Shown here piece after piece: positions 18,300 to 27,239 of a stretch of DNA of 64,000 nucleotides. Under the pieces are notes generated by a model. That model worked only from the letters and a program-made list of their open reading frames with translations. It was not told the DNA's origin and did not search any database. Each line of letters starts with the position of its first letter. The stretch's first letter is position 1. Both the position numbers and the translations under genes were made by a program. This stretch comes from Gammaproteobacteria bacterium (GTDB taxonomy: Bacteria; Pseudomonadota; Gammaproteobacteria; Eutrophobiales; Eutrophobiaceae): NCBI GenBank assembly GCA_026710545.1, contig JAPOQU010000102.1, forward strand, positions 62,001 through 126,000. The letters run 5' to 3'.

Positions 18300-19184
18300 A
18301 TGGCTAAGGCTGGCAACCGATATTCAAAACTGATCGAATATATCTTTCTCGAGAATTACAGGAGTGAGGCGCAGGAGGTGAACTTCCGGCGCGAAGATCT
18401 GGTCAGCGCTGCAAAGGAACTTGATATAGCTCTGCCCAAGAATCTTGGTGATGTCATTTACAGTTTCCGTTACAGGACTGCATTACCGGAATCAATTCGG
18501 GAACTTGCCCCTGACGGTCTGGAATGGGTTATCCGTTCAGTTGGTCAGGCAAAGTATAAATTTTCGTTGACGGCCATGCCGCATATTGTTCCGAATTCGC
18601 TTCTGGCGGAGATAAAAATCCCGGATGCGACACCTGGAATCATTACCAGATATGCACTTAATGATGAACAGGCGCTGTTGGCAAAAATACGATATAACCG
18701 GCTTATAGATATTTTCACAGGGGTGACGTGTTATTCCCTGCAAAACCACCTGCGCACAACCGTGCCAGACATGGGACAAGTTGAAACAGATGAGGTTTAT
18801 ATAGGCGTGAACAAACATGGCGCTCAGTATGTTTTCCCTGTTCAGGCCAAAGGGAGATCAGATCAACTCGGAATAATCCAGGTAGAGCAGGATTTTGCCT
18901 TGTGCGCCGCAAAATTTCCGCAACTTGTTTGCCGTCCTGTAGCGGCACAGTTTATGGAAGATAATTTGATAGCACTCTTCATCTTTGAAACAGGGGAAAA
19001 GGGGGTGGTTATCAATGAGGAGAAACATTATCGTCTTGTTTCTCCTGAGGAAATGACTGATGAGGACTTGGACAAGTACCGCAAAGAGACTGTAGAGACA
19101 ATTCCACGCAAACGTCTTCGTTCCATTGAAGGTATTGGCGAGGATCAAGAGGTTAGTGGCCAGGAGCATGATAAATATCTGTAG
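18300..19184 (+). CDS. Putative type II restriction endonuclease
   Basis: The protein is 294 residues from the ATG at 18300, whose RBS is AAAGAGAG. A longer frame begins at 18270, overlapping the methylase. I see no family I can name with certainty. A PD-(D/E)xK-like core is suggested by QVETDEVYIGVNK followed by YVFPVQAKG, where Q-x-K replaces the usual E-x-K, a variant known in some nucleases. The N-terminus is helical and basic, and the C-terminus is charged. The assignment rests mainly on its coupling to the methyltransferase, its size and its low G+C. Confidence 0.6.
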   Translation: MAKAGNRYSKLIEYIFLENYRSEAQEVNFRREDLVSAAKELDIALPKNLGDVIYSFRYRTALPESIRELAPDGLEWVIRSVGQAKYKFSLTAMPHIVPNSLLAEIKIPDATPGIITRYALNDEQALLAKIRYNRLIDIFTGVTCYSLQNHLRTTVPDMGQVETDEVYIGVNKHGAQYVFPVQAKGRSDQLGIIQVEQDFALCAAKFPQLVCRPVAAQFMEDNLIALFIFETGEKGVVINEEKHYRLVSPEEMTDEDLDKYRKETVETIPRKRLRSIEGIGEDQEVSGQEHDKYL

Positions 19185-19229
19185 AAGGTGAAGGCAACAA
19201 GCCCCATCCGTTTGTCACAGTCCCCATTA

Positions 19230-19490
19230 TTACGGGATATCCCGCCTGTGCCGAGGTAAGTGGTCTGCAATTTTGAACCATTTCAGTTGGTTTTCCGTAT
19301 AGATATGGTATGCAGGCTCCAATTGTTCGGGGTCGTCCAAGGTGACGAAATTAGGGTCAACTGTTTTTTTGTCTGAGGTATTTCTGAACAACACCTGGGT
19401 ACCGCAGTTCTGACAGAACTCACGCTGGCCCCATTCTGACGACTTGAAAATGCCGGGTGCGCCTTGCGTGTAACGGTGTGCTGGTTGGTT
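19230..19490 (-). pseudogene. GFA-family (Mss4-fold) protein remnant
   Basis: On the minus strand a frame ending at the TAA 19232-19230 reads GAPGIFKSSEWGQREFCQNC, then GTQVLFRN, and ends near WFKIADHLP. This matches the C-terminal half of glutathione-dependent formaldehyde-activating (GFA) proteins, including the second zinc CxxC. The N-terminal CHCG half is missing upstream. The overlapping 128-residue open frame (19283-19669) reads this DNA in a different frame and is not a real protein over this part. An intact GFA gene is at 52753-53241. Confidence 0.7.
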
Positions 19491-19762
19491 ACGACATTGC
19501 CGCGAGATGGAACAGGGCGGAAACCAAAATTATCTTTGCTTGAATTCTTTTTCTTTTCTGGAGATGTGTCTGGCAGGTAGCGCTCTGATTGCTCAGCACC
19601 AGCAACAGCCTGTTCGTCAGTAACGTCAGGAATTTTCCTCAGTATCTGGTAGAGGTTAATAGTGCTCATAAGCTGAGTATACCGAAACTAACATATCATG
19701 TAAGGGCTCCCGCTGCGAATCCGGGTTTAGTATCATCGGACAAGGGCTGTTACATGGGCACT

Positions 19763-19787
19763 GGGGACAGGTTTGAAATCTGTCCCC
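19763..19787. repeat. GGGGACAG palindromic repeat, copy 1
   Basis: A 25-bp inverted repeat, arms GGGGACAGGTTT and AAATCTGTCCCC around one G, with one mismatch. Copies of the same family are at 21220-21244 and 53388-53411. Confidence 0.8.
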
Positions 19788-19839
19788 TCTGGTTATGTAC
19801 AGCGGGAACTGCTGCACACTATGCTCACGCGGGATTTAC

Positions 19840-21165
19840 CTATTCCCCGGCAATGGTCATGTTTTCGATCAGTACCGAACCGGTTTTGATGTTGCCGCGG
19901 TTGTCCACGTCGTTGCCGATGCAGACGATGTTTTTATATATGTCCTTCAGGTTGGCGGCCACGGTGATCTCCTCCACGGGGTACTGGATCTCTCCCCGTT
20001 CGACCCAGAAGCCCGATGCTCCCCGGGAATAATCGCCGGTGACCTGGTTCACGCCGAAACCGATCATATCGGTGATCAGCAGGCCGGTGTCCATCTGCCT
20101 TAACAGCGCATCCAGGTCCTGGCCGGTAGCCGGCACCACCAGGTTATGTACTCCGCCGGCATTCCCGGTTGGCGCCAGTCCCAGTTTGCGGGCGGAGTAG
20201 GCGCTCAATACGTAGCTCTCCAGCACACCATCCCGGACCAGGTGCTTGCGCCGGGTGGTCATGCCGTCGTCGTCAAACGGCGCGCTGCCCAGTTCCCTTG
20301 GCAGGTGAGGCTGTTCCTCGATCAGCACCTGCGGGGCAAAGACCTGTTCACCCAGTTTATCCAGCAGGAACGATGCGCGCCGGTACAGCGCGCCGCCCGA
20401 GATCGCGGTGATGAGAGTGGCGAACAGGCCCCGGGCGACCGGCGCCTCGTAGACCACGGGAGCGCTGCGCGTGCCCAGTTTCCTTGCATTGAGCCGGGAC
20501 AGGGTACGGCGGGCCGCCTCTTTGCCTACGCTCTCGACGCTGTCGAGATCACGCTGGTCCCGCGCCTTGGAATACCAGCCGTCCCGTTGCATCCTGCCGT
20601 TCTCCTCGGCAATGACCGTGCAGTCGATATTGTGGGACGACCAGTCCCAGCCGTTGATAAAGTTGTGGGTGTTGCCGTACAGGTGCGAGCCCGTATAGGT
20701 TGCCACCAGCGCCCCGTCGGAGTTGGTAAGACGTTTATCCGTGCGCCGCGCCGCATCTTCACATGCAACGGCGAGGTCAATGGCTGCCTGGGGGGTGATA
20801 TCCCAGCTATGGCACAGGTCCAGGTCGGGGATATTCTTTGCCAGGTATTCGGGGTCTATCAAGCCGGCGCAATCGTCCCGGCTGGCGTTCCTGGCGATGG
20901 TGCAGGCGGCATTGACGCTGGCTTCCACGGCGCCGGCGGAAAAATCCGTCGTGGAAGCAGAGCCTTTTCTTCCGCCTATATAGACTGTCACCCCAAGACC
21001 TTTGTCGCGTTGGTGTTCTATGGTCTCGACCTGGCCCATACGCACGTTGACCGACAGACCGTGTCCGGTGTTGATATCGGCCTCGGCGGAATCCGCGCCG
21101 AACTTGCGGCACAGGGTCAGGGTCTGGTCGATAAGTGCGCGGGCATCTTCGTTATGTGTTTGCAT
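19840..21165 (-). CDS. pmbA: Metalloprotease PmbA/TldE
   Basis: This 441-residue protein is the TldE/PmbA half of the TldD-TldE heterodimer, which degrades unfolded peptides and matures some RiPPs. Conserved blocks include ALIDQTLTLCRKFGADSAEAD, RMGQVETIEHQRDKGLGVTVY and DMIGFGVNQVTGDYSRGASGFWVERGEI near the end. The frame runs on to 21210, but that extension (MYFFSDPK...) is the end of a repeat element. The ATG at 21165 (MQTHNEDARAL) gives the family N-terminus. TldD is not in the window. Confidence 0.95.
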   Translation of the reverse strand: MQTHNEDARALIDQTLTLCRKFGADSAEADINTGHGLSVNVRMGQVETIEHQRDKGLGVTVYIGGRKGSASTTDFSAGAVEASVNAACTIARNASRDDCAGLIDPEYLAKNIPDLDLCHSWDITPQAAIDLAVACEDAARRTDKRLTNSDGALVATYTGSHLYGNTHNFINGWDWSSHNIDCTVIAEENGRMQRDGWYSKARDQRDLDSVESVGKEAARRTLSRLNARKLGTRSAPVVYEAPVARGLFATLITAISGGALYRRASFLLDKLGEQVFAPQVLIEEQPHLPRELGSAPFDDDGMTTRRKHLVRDGVLESYVLSAYSARKLGLAPTGNAGGVHNLVVPATGQDLDALLRQMDTGLLITDMIGFGVNQVTGDYSRGASGFWVERGEIQYPVEEITVAANLKDIYKNIVCIGNDVDNRGNIKTGSVLIENMTIAGE

Positions 21166-21185
21166 TGTTATTTCCGATATTTCGA

Positions 21186-21282
21186 ATTTGGGGTCAGAGA
21201 AAAAATACACGCAGGCAGTGGGGACGGATTTGAAATCCGTCCCCGGCGCGCCAGGGATTGTATTTTTACTCTGACCCCAAAT
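21186..21282. repeat. GGGGTCAGAGTAAAAATAC inverted-repeat element A
   Basis: A 97-bp element whose 23-bp ends are inverted copies (22 of 23 match): ATTTGGGGTCAGAG... on the left and its complement on the right. Inside lies the GGGGACGG palindrome at 21220-21244. It sits between the divergent pmbA and uvrD-type genes and supplies the false N-terminal extension of pmbA. No transposase is encoded. It resembles a small non-autonomous, MITE-like unit. Confidence 0.85.
21220..21244. repeat. GGGGACGG palindromic repeat, copy 2
   Basis: A perfect 12-bp inverted repeat around a single G (GGGGACGGATTT / AAATCCGTCCCC), nested within element A. Confidence 0.85.
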
Positions 21283-21330
21283 ATTTAACGTTGACTATTC
21301 TAACACTGTTGCACGGAGTACAATTAACCG

Positions 21331-23484
21331 ATGGACGTATCCAGCGTGTTAGAAGGGCTGAATTCGGAGCAGCGCGAGGTTGTCGCCGCCCCTGCCGGCA
21401 ATATCCTGGTGCTTGCCGGCGCAGGCAGCGGAAAAACCCGGGTACTGGTACACCGTATCGCCTGGTACCTGCAGACGGAACAGGCCGCGCCTTTCGGTAT
21501 CCTCGCGGTCACGTTCACCAACAAGGCCGCCGCGGAAATGCGCGCCCGTATCGAGACCCTGCTGAAGCGGCCGATCGGCGGTATGTGGGTGGGGACTTTT
21601 CACGGGCTTGCCCACCGCTTCCTGCGTCTGCACTGGCAGGAAGCCGGGTTGCCGGATAGTTTCCAGATCCTCGACAGCGAGGACCAGTTACGCGCCCTGC
21701 GCCGGATTATCCGGGGCATGAACCTGGATGAAAACCAGTACTCCCCCAGGGAAGCGCAATGGTTTATCAATACAAAAAAAGAAGAGGGTCTAAGGCCGCA
21801 GCACATCGATTTACAGGGCGACCACATCCTGGAGCGCATGGTCGCGATTTACCGCAATTACCAGCAGACCTGCGATCGTTCCGGACTGGTTGATTTTGCC
21901 GAGCTGTTATTGAGAACCCACGAACTGTTTCGTGACCAGGACAACCTGCTGCAGCATTACCGGCAGCGCTTCCGCCACATCCTCGTGGATGAGTTCCAGG
22001 ACACCAATACGTTGCAGTACGCCTGGCTGCGCCTGCTGGCAGGCGCGGACAACCACCTTTTTGCCGTCGGCGATGACGACCAGTCCATTTACAGTTTCCG
22101 CGGCGCCCGGATGGAAAACATGCAGCGTTTCCGGCAGGATTTTCCCGAACCGGCCCTGTTCCGGCTGGAACAGAACTATCGGTCAACCACCAACATTCTG
22201 GATGCCGCCAATGCCCTGATCGCAAACAACAGGACCCGGCTTGGAAAAAACCTGTGGGCGGAAGGCAGGACAGGCGAAAAACTGGAACTGTACGCGGCCT
22301 ACAACGAACATGACGAAGCCCGTTTTGTGGTGGAAAGGATCAGCGCCGCCCGGCAGAACAACGTCAACCACCAGGACAACGCGATCCTGTACCGGGTCAG
22401 CGCCACCTCGCGGGTGCTGGAGGAAGCGCTGATGCAGGCCCAGGTGCCCTATCGCGTGTTCGGCGGGATGCGGTTTTACGAACGCATGGAAATCAAGGAT
22501 GCCTTGGCTTACCTGCGACTTGCCGCCAACCGGGATGATGATGCCTCTTTCGAGCGTATCGTCAACACGCCGCCCCGGGGAATCGGCCAGCGCAGCCTGG
22601 AAGAAATCCGCGGCCGGGCCAGGGGGGAAAACATACCGTTGTGGCAGGCTGCCTGCGCGCTGGTGACGGACAAGCTTCTGCCGTCCCGCTCCCTGGCCGC
22701 ACTGGAGCGGTTTCTCGGGTTGATCGAGCAGACCGCACAATCCATCGCGGGCAAGGAACCTGATGAAGCCATGGACATCGCCATCAGCGCCGGCGGGCTG
22801 GTCGAGCACTACCGCAAGGAAAAGGGAGAGCGGGGACTTTCCCGGGTTGAGAACCTGGAGGAACTGGTCAGCGCCGCCGGGCAATTCGAGGTGGATGAGG
22901 ACGTGCACGGCGAGATGGACCCCCTGGCGGCATTCCTGTCCCAGGCGGCGCTGGATGCCGGCGACACCCAGGCTGATGCCGGGTCCGACGCAGTCAACCT
23001 GATGACCCTGCATACCGCCAAGGGGCTGGAGTTCGACCGGGTTTACCTGGTCGGTATGGAAGAGGGACTGTTCCCCCATCAACGCAGTTCCGGTGACCCG
23101 GCGCAACTGGAAGAGGAGCGGCGGCTTTGCTACGTGGGCGTTACCCGGGCGCGTAAAAAACTGACCCTGAGTTACGCCCGGCACCGGCGTATGCACGGCG
23201 CGGAATTCTATCCGCAACCGTCGCGTTTTCTGGGCGAGATCCCGGCGGAACTCATCGATGACATTCGCCTGGGCGGTGCGGTAACCAGTGATTTTTTCAA
23301 CAAGGCGGAACCCGACTCCGATACGCCTTTCGGTCCCGGCCAGCGGGTGGTGCATAACCGCTTCGGTGAAGGCACGGTGTTAAACCTGGAAGGCCGGGGC
23401 AGCCATGCCCGGATCCAGGTCAATTTCGAGAGGGCCGGCGCAAAATGGCTGGTGCTGGCTTACGCAAACCTGCAGCCGGCCTGA
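21331..23484 (+). CDS. uvrD: UvrD-type DNA helicase II
   Basis: This 717-residue SF1A helicase has Walker A AGAGSGKTRVL, GTFHGLAHRFLR, motif II LVDEFQDTN, motif III GDDDQSIYSFRGA, motif IV LEQNYRST, motif V VNLMTLHTAKGLEFDRV and motif VI YVGVTRARKKL. The C-terminal GQRVVHNRFGEGTVLNLEG is the RNA-polymerase-binding (Tudor-like) tail of UvrD/PcrA. It unwinds 3' to 5' in excision and mismatch repair. It is a single gene with a repeat element just upstream. Confidence 0.95.
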   Translation: MDVSSVLEGLNSEQREVVAAPAGNILVLAGAGSGKTRVLVHRIAWYLQTEQAAPFGILAVTFTNKAAAEMRARIETLLKRPIGGMWVGTFHGLAHRFLRLHWQEAGLPDSFQILDSEDQLRALRRIIRGMNLDENQYSPREAQWFINTKKEEGLRPQHIDLQGDHILERMVAIYRNYQQTCDRSGLVDFAELLLRTHELFRDQDNLLQHYRQRFRHILVDEFQDTNTLQYAWLRLLAGADNHLFAVGDDDQSIYSFRGARMENMQRFRQDFPEPALFRLEQNYRSTTNILDAANALIANNRTRLGKNLWAEGRTGEKLELYAAYNEHDEARFVVERISAARQNNVNHQDNAILYRVSATSRVLEEALMQAQVPYRVFGGMRFYERMEIKDALAYLRLAANRDDDASFERIVNTPPRGIGQRSLEEIRGRARGENIPLWQAACALVTDKLLPSRSLAALERFLGLIEQTAQSIAGKEPDEAMDIAISAGGLVEHYRKEKGERGLSRVENLEELVSAAGQFEVDEDVHGEMDPLAAFLSQAALDAGDTQADAGSDAVNLMTLHTAKGLEFDRVYLVGMEEGLFPHQRSSGDPAQLEEERRLCYVGVTRARKKLTLSYARHRRMHGAEFYPQPSRFLGEIPAELIDDIRLGGAVTSDFFNKAEPDSDTPFGPGQRVVHNRFGEGTVLNLEGRGSHARIQVNFERAGAKWLVLAYANLQPA

Positions 23485-23510
23485 ACCGGGCGGTGCCGGT
23501 GACTGATTTA

Positions 23511-23532
23511 ACCACAGAGTACACAGAGAAAA
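23511..23532. repeat. ACCACAGAG...ACACAGAG dispersed motif
   Basis: The motif AACCACAGAGTACACAGAGA, an imperfect direct repeat of CACAGAG, lies just before the GTG start of the next gene. It is a common dispersed intergenic motif in proteobacteria. I saw only this copy in the window. Confidence 0.4.
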
Positions 23533-23535
23533 ACA

Positions 23536-24651
23536 GTGCTTAAAAATACCAACACTCCCTTGATAATTCCGGCGGCGCGCGGGTCGTTATGTCTGTTGCT
23601 GGCCTTGTTTCTCGGCGCCTGCGGGACCGATGCACCGGTTGAGAGCGGCACCGCAGTGATCGATACCGGGAAGATCCATCGCTGGAAGATGGTGACTACC
23701 TGGCCGGCGAATTTTCCCGTGTTTCAGGAGGCGCCGGAAATGTTTGCCGAAAATGTCAGGATCATGAGCAACGGCAGGCTGGATATCAATGTCTTTGCCG
23801 GCGGCGAACTGGTTCCGGCATTGCAGGTGTTTGACGCCGTATCCCAGGGCGCGGTGGAGATGGGGCACGGCTCTGCGTATTACTGGGCAGGCAAGGTGCC
23901 GGCCGCGCAGTTCTTCTCCACGGTCCCCTTCGGCATGGAACAGAAAGGCGTGGAAGCCTGGCTGTATCACGGCGGCGGCCTGGAATTGTGGAACGAGCTG
24001 TACGAACCGTTCAACGTCATCGCCCTGCCCATAGGCAATTCGGGGGTGCAGATGGGCGGCTGGTTCAACAAGAAGATAGAGACCATCGCCGACCTGAAGG
24101 GTTTGCGCATGCGTATTCCCGGACTCGGCGGCAAGGTGCTGGACCGCGCAGGCGGCAATCCCATATTAATGTCGGCGGGAGAAGTCTACACGGCATTGGA
24201 GCGCGGCACGATAGACGCCACGGAGTGGGTCGGCCCGCTCCACGACCTGCGCCTGGGGCTGAACCGGGCGGCCAGGTATTATTATTACCCCGGCTGGCAT
24301 GAGCCGGGCACGGAGCTGGAACTCCTGGTCAACAAGGCGCGCTGGGAGGGGTTGCCGGCCGACCTTCAGCAGATCGTCAAACAGGCTGCCGCCGCTACCA
24401 GCGCATGGACCTTCAGCGCGCTGGAATACCTTAACAGCCAGGCGCTGAAGGAATTATCCACGAAAAAGAACGTGCAGGTGCTGCCGTTTCCGGCAGAGGT
24501 CATGGAAGAACTGCGCGTCATCACCAGACAGACCCTGGAAGGTGAGGCCGAAAAGGACCCTGAATTCAAGCGCGTCTATGAAGCCTACCTGGCGTTCCAG
24601 GAGACCTACCAGCCATGGCACAGGCTAACTTCCGAGGCGTTGGGCAAGTGA
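23536..24651 (+). CDS. TRAP transporter solute-binding lipoprotein (DctP family), orphan
   Basis: This 371-residue protein has a GTG start and a lipoprotein signal ending in the lipobox LGAC (Cys about residue 29). The body begins WKMVTTWPANFPVFQEAPEMFAENV, typical of the mannitol/chloroaromatic-type TRAP binding proteins. WFNKKIETIADLKGLRMRIPG holds the substrate-contacting arginine. TRAP carriers also need DctQ and DctM membrane subunits, and none is adjacent: the next gene is convergent. The ligand is probably an organic acid, but this is inference. Confidence 0.88.
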   Translation: MLKNTNTPLIIPAARGSLCLLLALFLGACGTDAPVESGTAVIDTGKIHRWKMVTTWPANFPVFQEAPEMFAENVRIMSNGRLDINVFAGGELVPALQVFDAVSQGAVEMGHGSAYYWAGKVPAAQFFSTVPFGMEQKGVEAWLYHGGGLELWNELYEPFNVIALPIGNSGVQMGGWFNKKIETIADLKGLRMRIPGLGGKVLDRAGGNPILMSAGEVYTALERGTIDATEWVGPLHDLRLGLNRAARYYYYPGWHEPGTELELLVNKARWEGLPADLQQIVKQAAAATSAWTFSALEYLNSQALKELSTKKNVQVLPFPAEVMEELRVITRQTLEGEAEKDPEFKRVYEAYLAFQETYQPWHRLTSEALGK

Positions 24652-24664
24652 TTGTGCGGACTGG

Positions 24665-25564
24665 CTACCGGTAGCTGCGATCCGGTCTGCGCCGGCAGTA
24701 AAAATAAAACCCTACGCAGCATAACAGCAGCCACGCGGAGGCCAGATCCCCCATGAAGGGGTCGTACCGGTTTACCAGGTGGGCATGAGGATTGTGCGGA
24801 ACGAAGCCGGCGACCTGCTGGATGACCTTTTCCCCTGTGATCAGCCCTGCATGAATGCCGATACAGAGCACGAGGTTGCCGGTCAGGAGGCGTACCAGTC
24901 CCAGCAACAGACCCAGAAAAAACAGGGTGAGCATGGTGTCGTAGCGCACCGGGTCGGCAAACTGGAACAGCGCCGGCGGCAGCATTGTCACGCCGGTGTA
25001 CCAGCTAACGACGGTGTCCGCCGGCAGGTCGCGGAATTTCAGGTAGTGTACGGCGCTGTAGACCAGGCTGACCGCGACCAGCGCAACGGCCTTGTTGGCG
25101 CGGCGGCTCAAACCGCCCTGCAGCGCGCCGCGAAACATGATCTCTTCGACACTGGCCACAACCAGGCCCAGCACCAGGCCCCTGAATACCAGCCCGGATA
25201 ACGCGCCGAGCGAGAATAATTGTTCGTTGTCGAGGTTATGAATGCCCAGCAACAGGAGGCTGGCCTCGATAACCGCTATGACGGCAAGTCCGGCCGCGAG
25301 TCCCTGGAGCAGCCGGATATGGAATTTATGGAAACGGATGCCGAGTTGTTGCAATGACAGTCCGTGAATACGGTAGAAATAAAGCAGGCTGAACAGCAGG
25401 CCGCTGAGCAGTGTCGTCCGGGAGACTGTTTTTCTGAACGGGACTTGCGTGAATTCGGAAACTATCTCGTATACGGGATACGCAAGGAGGGCGCCAAACA
25501 GGATGGCGCTTATGAAAACAGTGAAAAATACTAGCAGGGCGTGTATTGCAGGCCGAAAGGACAT
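24665..25564 (-). CDS. CPBP family intramembrane metalloprotease
   Basis: This 299-residue polytopic protein has about eight helices. The CPBP (Abi) signature is present: VEEIMFRGALQGGLSRR (EExxxR) in the middle, then YSAVHYLKF with the conserved His and, later, CIGIHAGL with another His. Related to Rce1-type proteases. The substrate is unknown. It lies 32 bp after the cytochrome c5 gene on the same strand. Confidence 0.85.
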   Translation of the reverse strand: MSFRPAIHALLVFFTVFISAILFGALLAYPVYEIVSEFTQVPFRKTVSRTTLLSGLLFSLLYFYRIHGLSLQQLGIRFHKFHIRLLQGLAAGLAVIAVIEASLLLLGIHNLDNEQLFSLGALSGLVFRGLVLGLVVASVEEIMFRGALQGGLSRRANKAVALVAVSLVYSAVHYLKFRDLPADTVVSWYTGVTMLPPALFQFADPVRYDTMLTLFFLGLLLGLVRLLTGNLVLCIGIHAGLITGEKVIQQVAGFVPHNPHAHLVNRYDPFMGDLASAWLLLCCVGFYFYCRRRPDRSYR

Positions 25565-25596
25565 GTCACAAAACTTCTGTTTTCCCCATTCATGAA

Positions 25597-26103
25597 TTAC
25601 TGGCTGTTCGCTACCATGTAGTCCACGGCAGCTTTGACTTCTTCGTCCGTCAGGTTCATGTTCCCCCCCTTGGGCGGCATGGCAATGAGGCCGCCGTCAC
25701 TGATAAATCCCTTGATGGAATGTTCATACAGCAAGGCCATGCCCTGGGCGATACGGCTTTCCCAGGCGGCCTTGTCGCCGAGTTTGGGGATGTTCGGCAA
25801 CCCGTTATGGCAGCTGATGCAGAGTCCCATGTAAACCCGCTTGCCCATGTCTACAGGTTCCTCAGTGGTGGCTACCGCTGCAACGGTAGCCACATCCACA
25901 TCTTCTGCTGTTTCATCAAGCACGTTCACCACGCCTACCGGAACGGTATTCGCGGATACTTTGGTTGATTGTTTAAGCGCAACGGCGTCCTCATCAACGC
26001 CAAGATACAGCGCCAGCACCAGAAATATGATGATCATCACGGCCAGAAGGCCGATCACAATAGAATAGTTATAGAAAAACACCTTATCCTTTTTCGAGTT
26101 CAT
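25597..26103 (-). CDS. Membrane-anchored cytochrome c5 family protein
   Basis: The protein is 168 residues from ATG 26103 (GAGGTG ribosome site 7 nt upstream). A frame start at GTG 26112 is possible but less likely. One N-terminal helix (about 13-37) anchors it, a flexible Val/Glu-rich linker follows, and a monohaem domain has CISCH at the binding site and MPPKGG with the distal Met. It probably carries electrons at the periplasmic face of the inner membrane, matured by the ResB/CcsB system at 32.6-35.8 kb. Confidence 0.9.
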   Translation of the reverse strand: MNSKKDKVFFYNYSIVIGLLAVMIIIFLVLALYLGVDEDAVALKQSTKVSANTVPVGVVNVLDETAEDVDVATVAAVATTEEPVDMGKRVYMGLCISCHNGLPNIPKLGDKAAWESRIAQGMALLYEHSIKGFISDGGLIAMPPKGGNMNLTDEEVKAAVDYMVANSQ

Positions 26104-26205
26104 GGTTAACACCTCACAGTCAGTGAATGAAGGGATCTCTGATTATCAGAGTTACCAGCGGTACAGGGATGTACTTTCACCAGGTCATTCAGCAGGACTT
26201 ACGTT

Positions 26206-27129
26206 TCACCCGGTCCGGCTGCATAAAAAAGCGGACTGTATGTCGACAACCCGCCGGGCGATATCATACCACAGTGAGTCGTTGACGGGGTCCGCAGCGG
26301 ACATTTCCGCGGCGCTGATTTTTGCTTCGCGGTAATCTTCGATGCCCACTTTCTCCAGGACGTCCTGAAACGCGTCGTAGCGCGCGCGATCAAACGGTTT
26401 TTCCGCGCCGTACTTGTCATGCGTCGGGTGGGGCGGATAGACGTGCATGACGGCCGAGTATCCGGGCGGGATGACGGCCTTGTTTTTTCCCAGCAGGTAC
26501 GGCAACAGGTGCGTATGCGGACCGGCTTCCGTGGCGCCGCCCTGTTGCGGGATGGGAGTGCAGACTTCGATACGGCCCAGAGCCGAGACGACGACGCGCT
26601 GCGGAGAAGCGCTTTGCAGAAAACCCGCTATGGTGTGCATCTTGTCCGCCAGCGCCTGTCCGCAGAGTGAATTCAATTCTTTCACGAAACCCGGGTCACC
26701 GGACCGCACACAGAACCGGGCCTGGTCCGATCCCAGGCCCAGGTCGAATAACTGTTTGTGCCTGTCCCGGGGCCGTACTGCTTCCCGGTCGGCGCCCAGG
26801 GCCGTTATCACCTGGTTCACGGATATCCTTGAGTTCGCGTCCGGCAGGGCCAGGGCAATGGTCTGGGTCCATGAACGCGTGCAATGCGAGATTTCCTCAT
26901 AGGCAAAACAAGTAAGTTCCTCAGGCAGTCTGACTGTTATGGCGCCCCGATCCGTCACGGCATGCAAGCTGTTGTCAGTTTCCCCGAAGCGGATGGTTTC
27001 GCCGGGGTCATACATGAACTCGGCGATGGCGCCGGAAATACCGTTGCTCCAGCTGCTCTCGTGGGAGCGCAGGCAGCCTTTGACCAGTTCTATGATCGTT
27101 TCACGGGGGGGTGTTATACCGGGCTGCAT
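26206..27129 (-). CDS. Conserved hypothetical protein beside the nitrile hydratase operon
   Basis: A 307-residue soluble protein I do not recognise. There is no signal peptide or membrane helix. The C-terminal half has a distinctive motif QQGGATEAGPHTHLLPYLL followed by IPPGYSAVMHVYPPHPTHDK, with several His residues that could bind a metal. Coding bias is like its neighbours. It is 110 bp downstream of the nitrile hydratase accessory gene on the same strand, with an inverted-repeat element between them. A role in metal supply or nitrile metabolism is possible but only inferred from position. Confidence 0.7.
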   Translation of the reverse strand: MQPGITPPRETIIELVKGCLRSHESSWSNGISGAIAEFMYDPGETIRFGETDNSLHAVTDRGAITVRLPEELTCFAYEEISHCTRSWTQTIALALPDANSRISVNQVITALGADREAVRPRDRHKQLFDLGLGSDQARFCVRSGDPGFVKELNSLCGQALADKMHTIAGFLQSASPQRVVVSALGRIEVCTPIPQQGGATEAGPHTHLLPYLLGKNKAVIPPGYSAVMHVYPPHPTHDKYGAEKPFDRARYDAFQDVLEKVGIEDYREAKISAAEMSAADPVNDSLWYDIARRVVDIQSAFLCSRTG

Positions 27130-27168
27130 GGCTGGTCTTCAATGAGGAGCGATCTGTTGCCCATAATC

Positions 27169-27233
27169 AGGGTCAGAGTAACATCCGTTATCTGTGGTTA
27201 TGGCATGAAAATCGATTAATTTACTCTGACCCT
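27169..27233. repeat. GGGTCAGAGTAA inverted-repeat element B
   Basis: A perfect 13-bp inverted repeat (AGGGTCAGAGTAA and TTACTCTGACCCT) encloses about 40 bp of unique DNA. This is the same family as the elements at 21186-21282 and 53258-53336, with G to A change at the outer end. It lies right after the stop of the nitrile hydratase accessory gene. Confidence 0.8.
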
Positions 27234-27239
27234 AAAATA

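Larger units (their letters stand above)
19185..19839. other. Gene-poor, decayed interval after the R-M system
   Basis: 655 bp without an intact gene. It holds a broken GFA-family reading frame (19230-19490, minus), a short intact-looking N-terminus starting at 19669 on the minus strand (MSTINLYQILRKIPDV, then degraded sequence), and a GGGGACAG palindrome at 19763-19787. No promoter or RNA gene was recognised. Confidence 0.6.

Noticed and set aside
21166-21210. Longer PmbA N-terminus starting at 21210
   Set aside because: The extra codons come from the end of an inverted-repeat element, and the family N-terminus begins at 21165.
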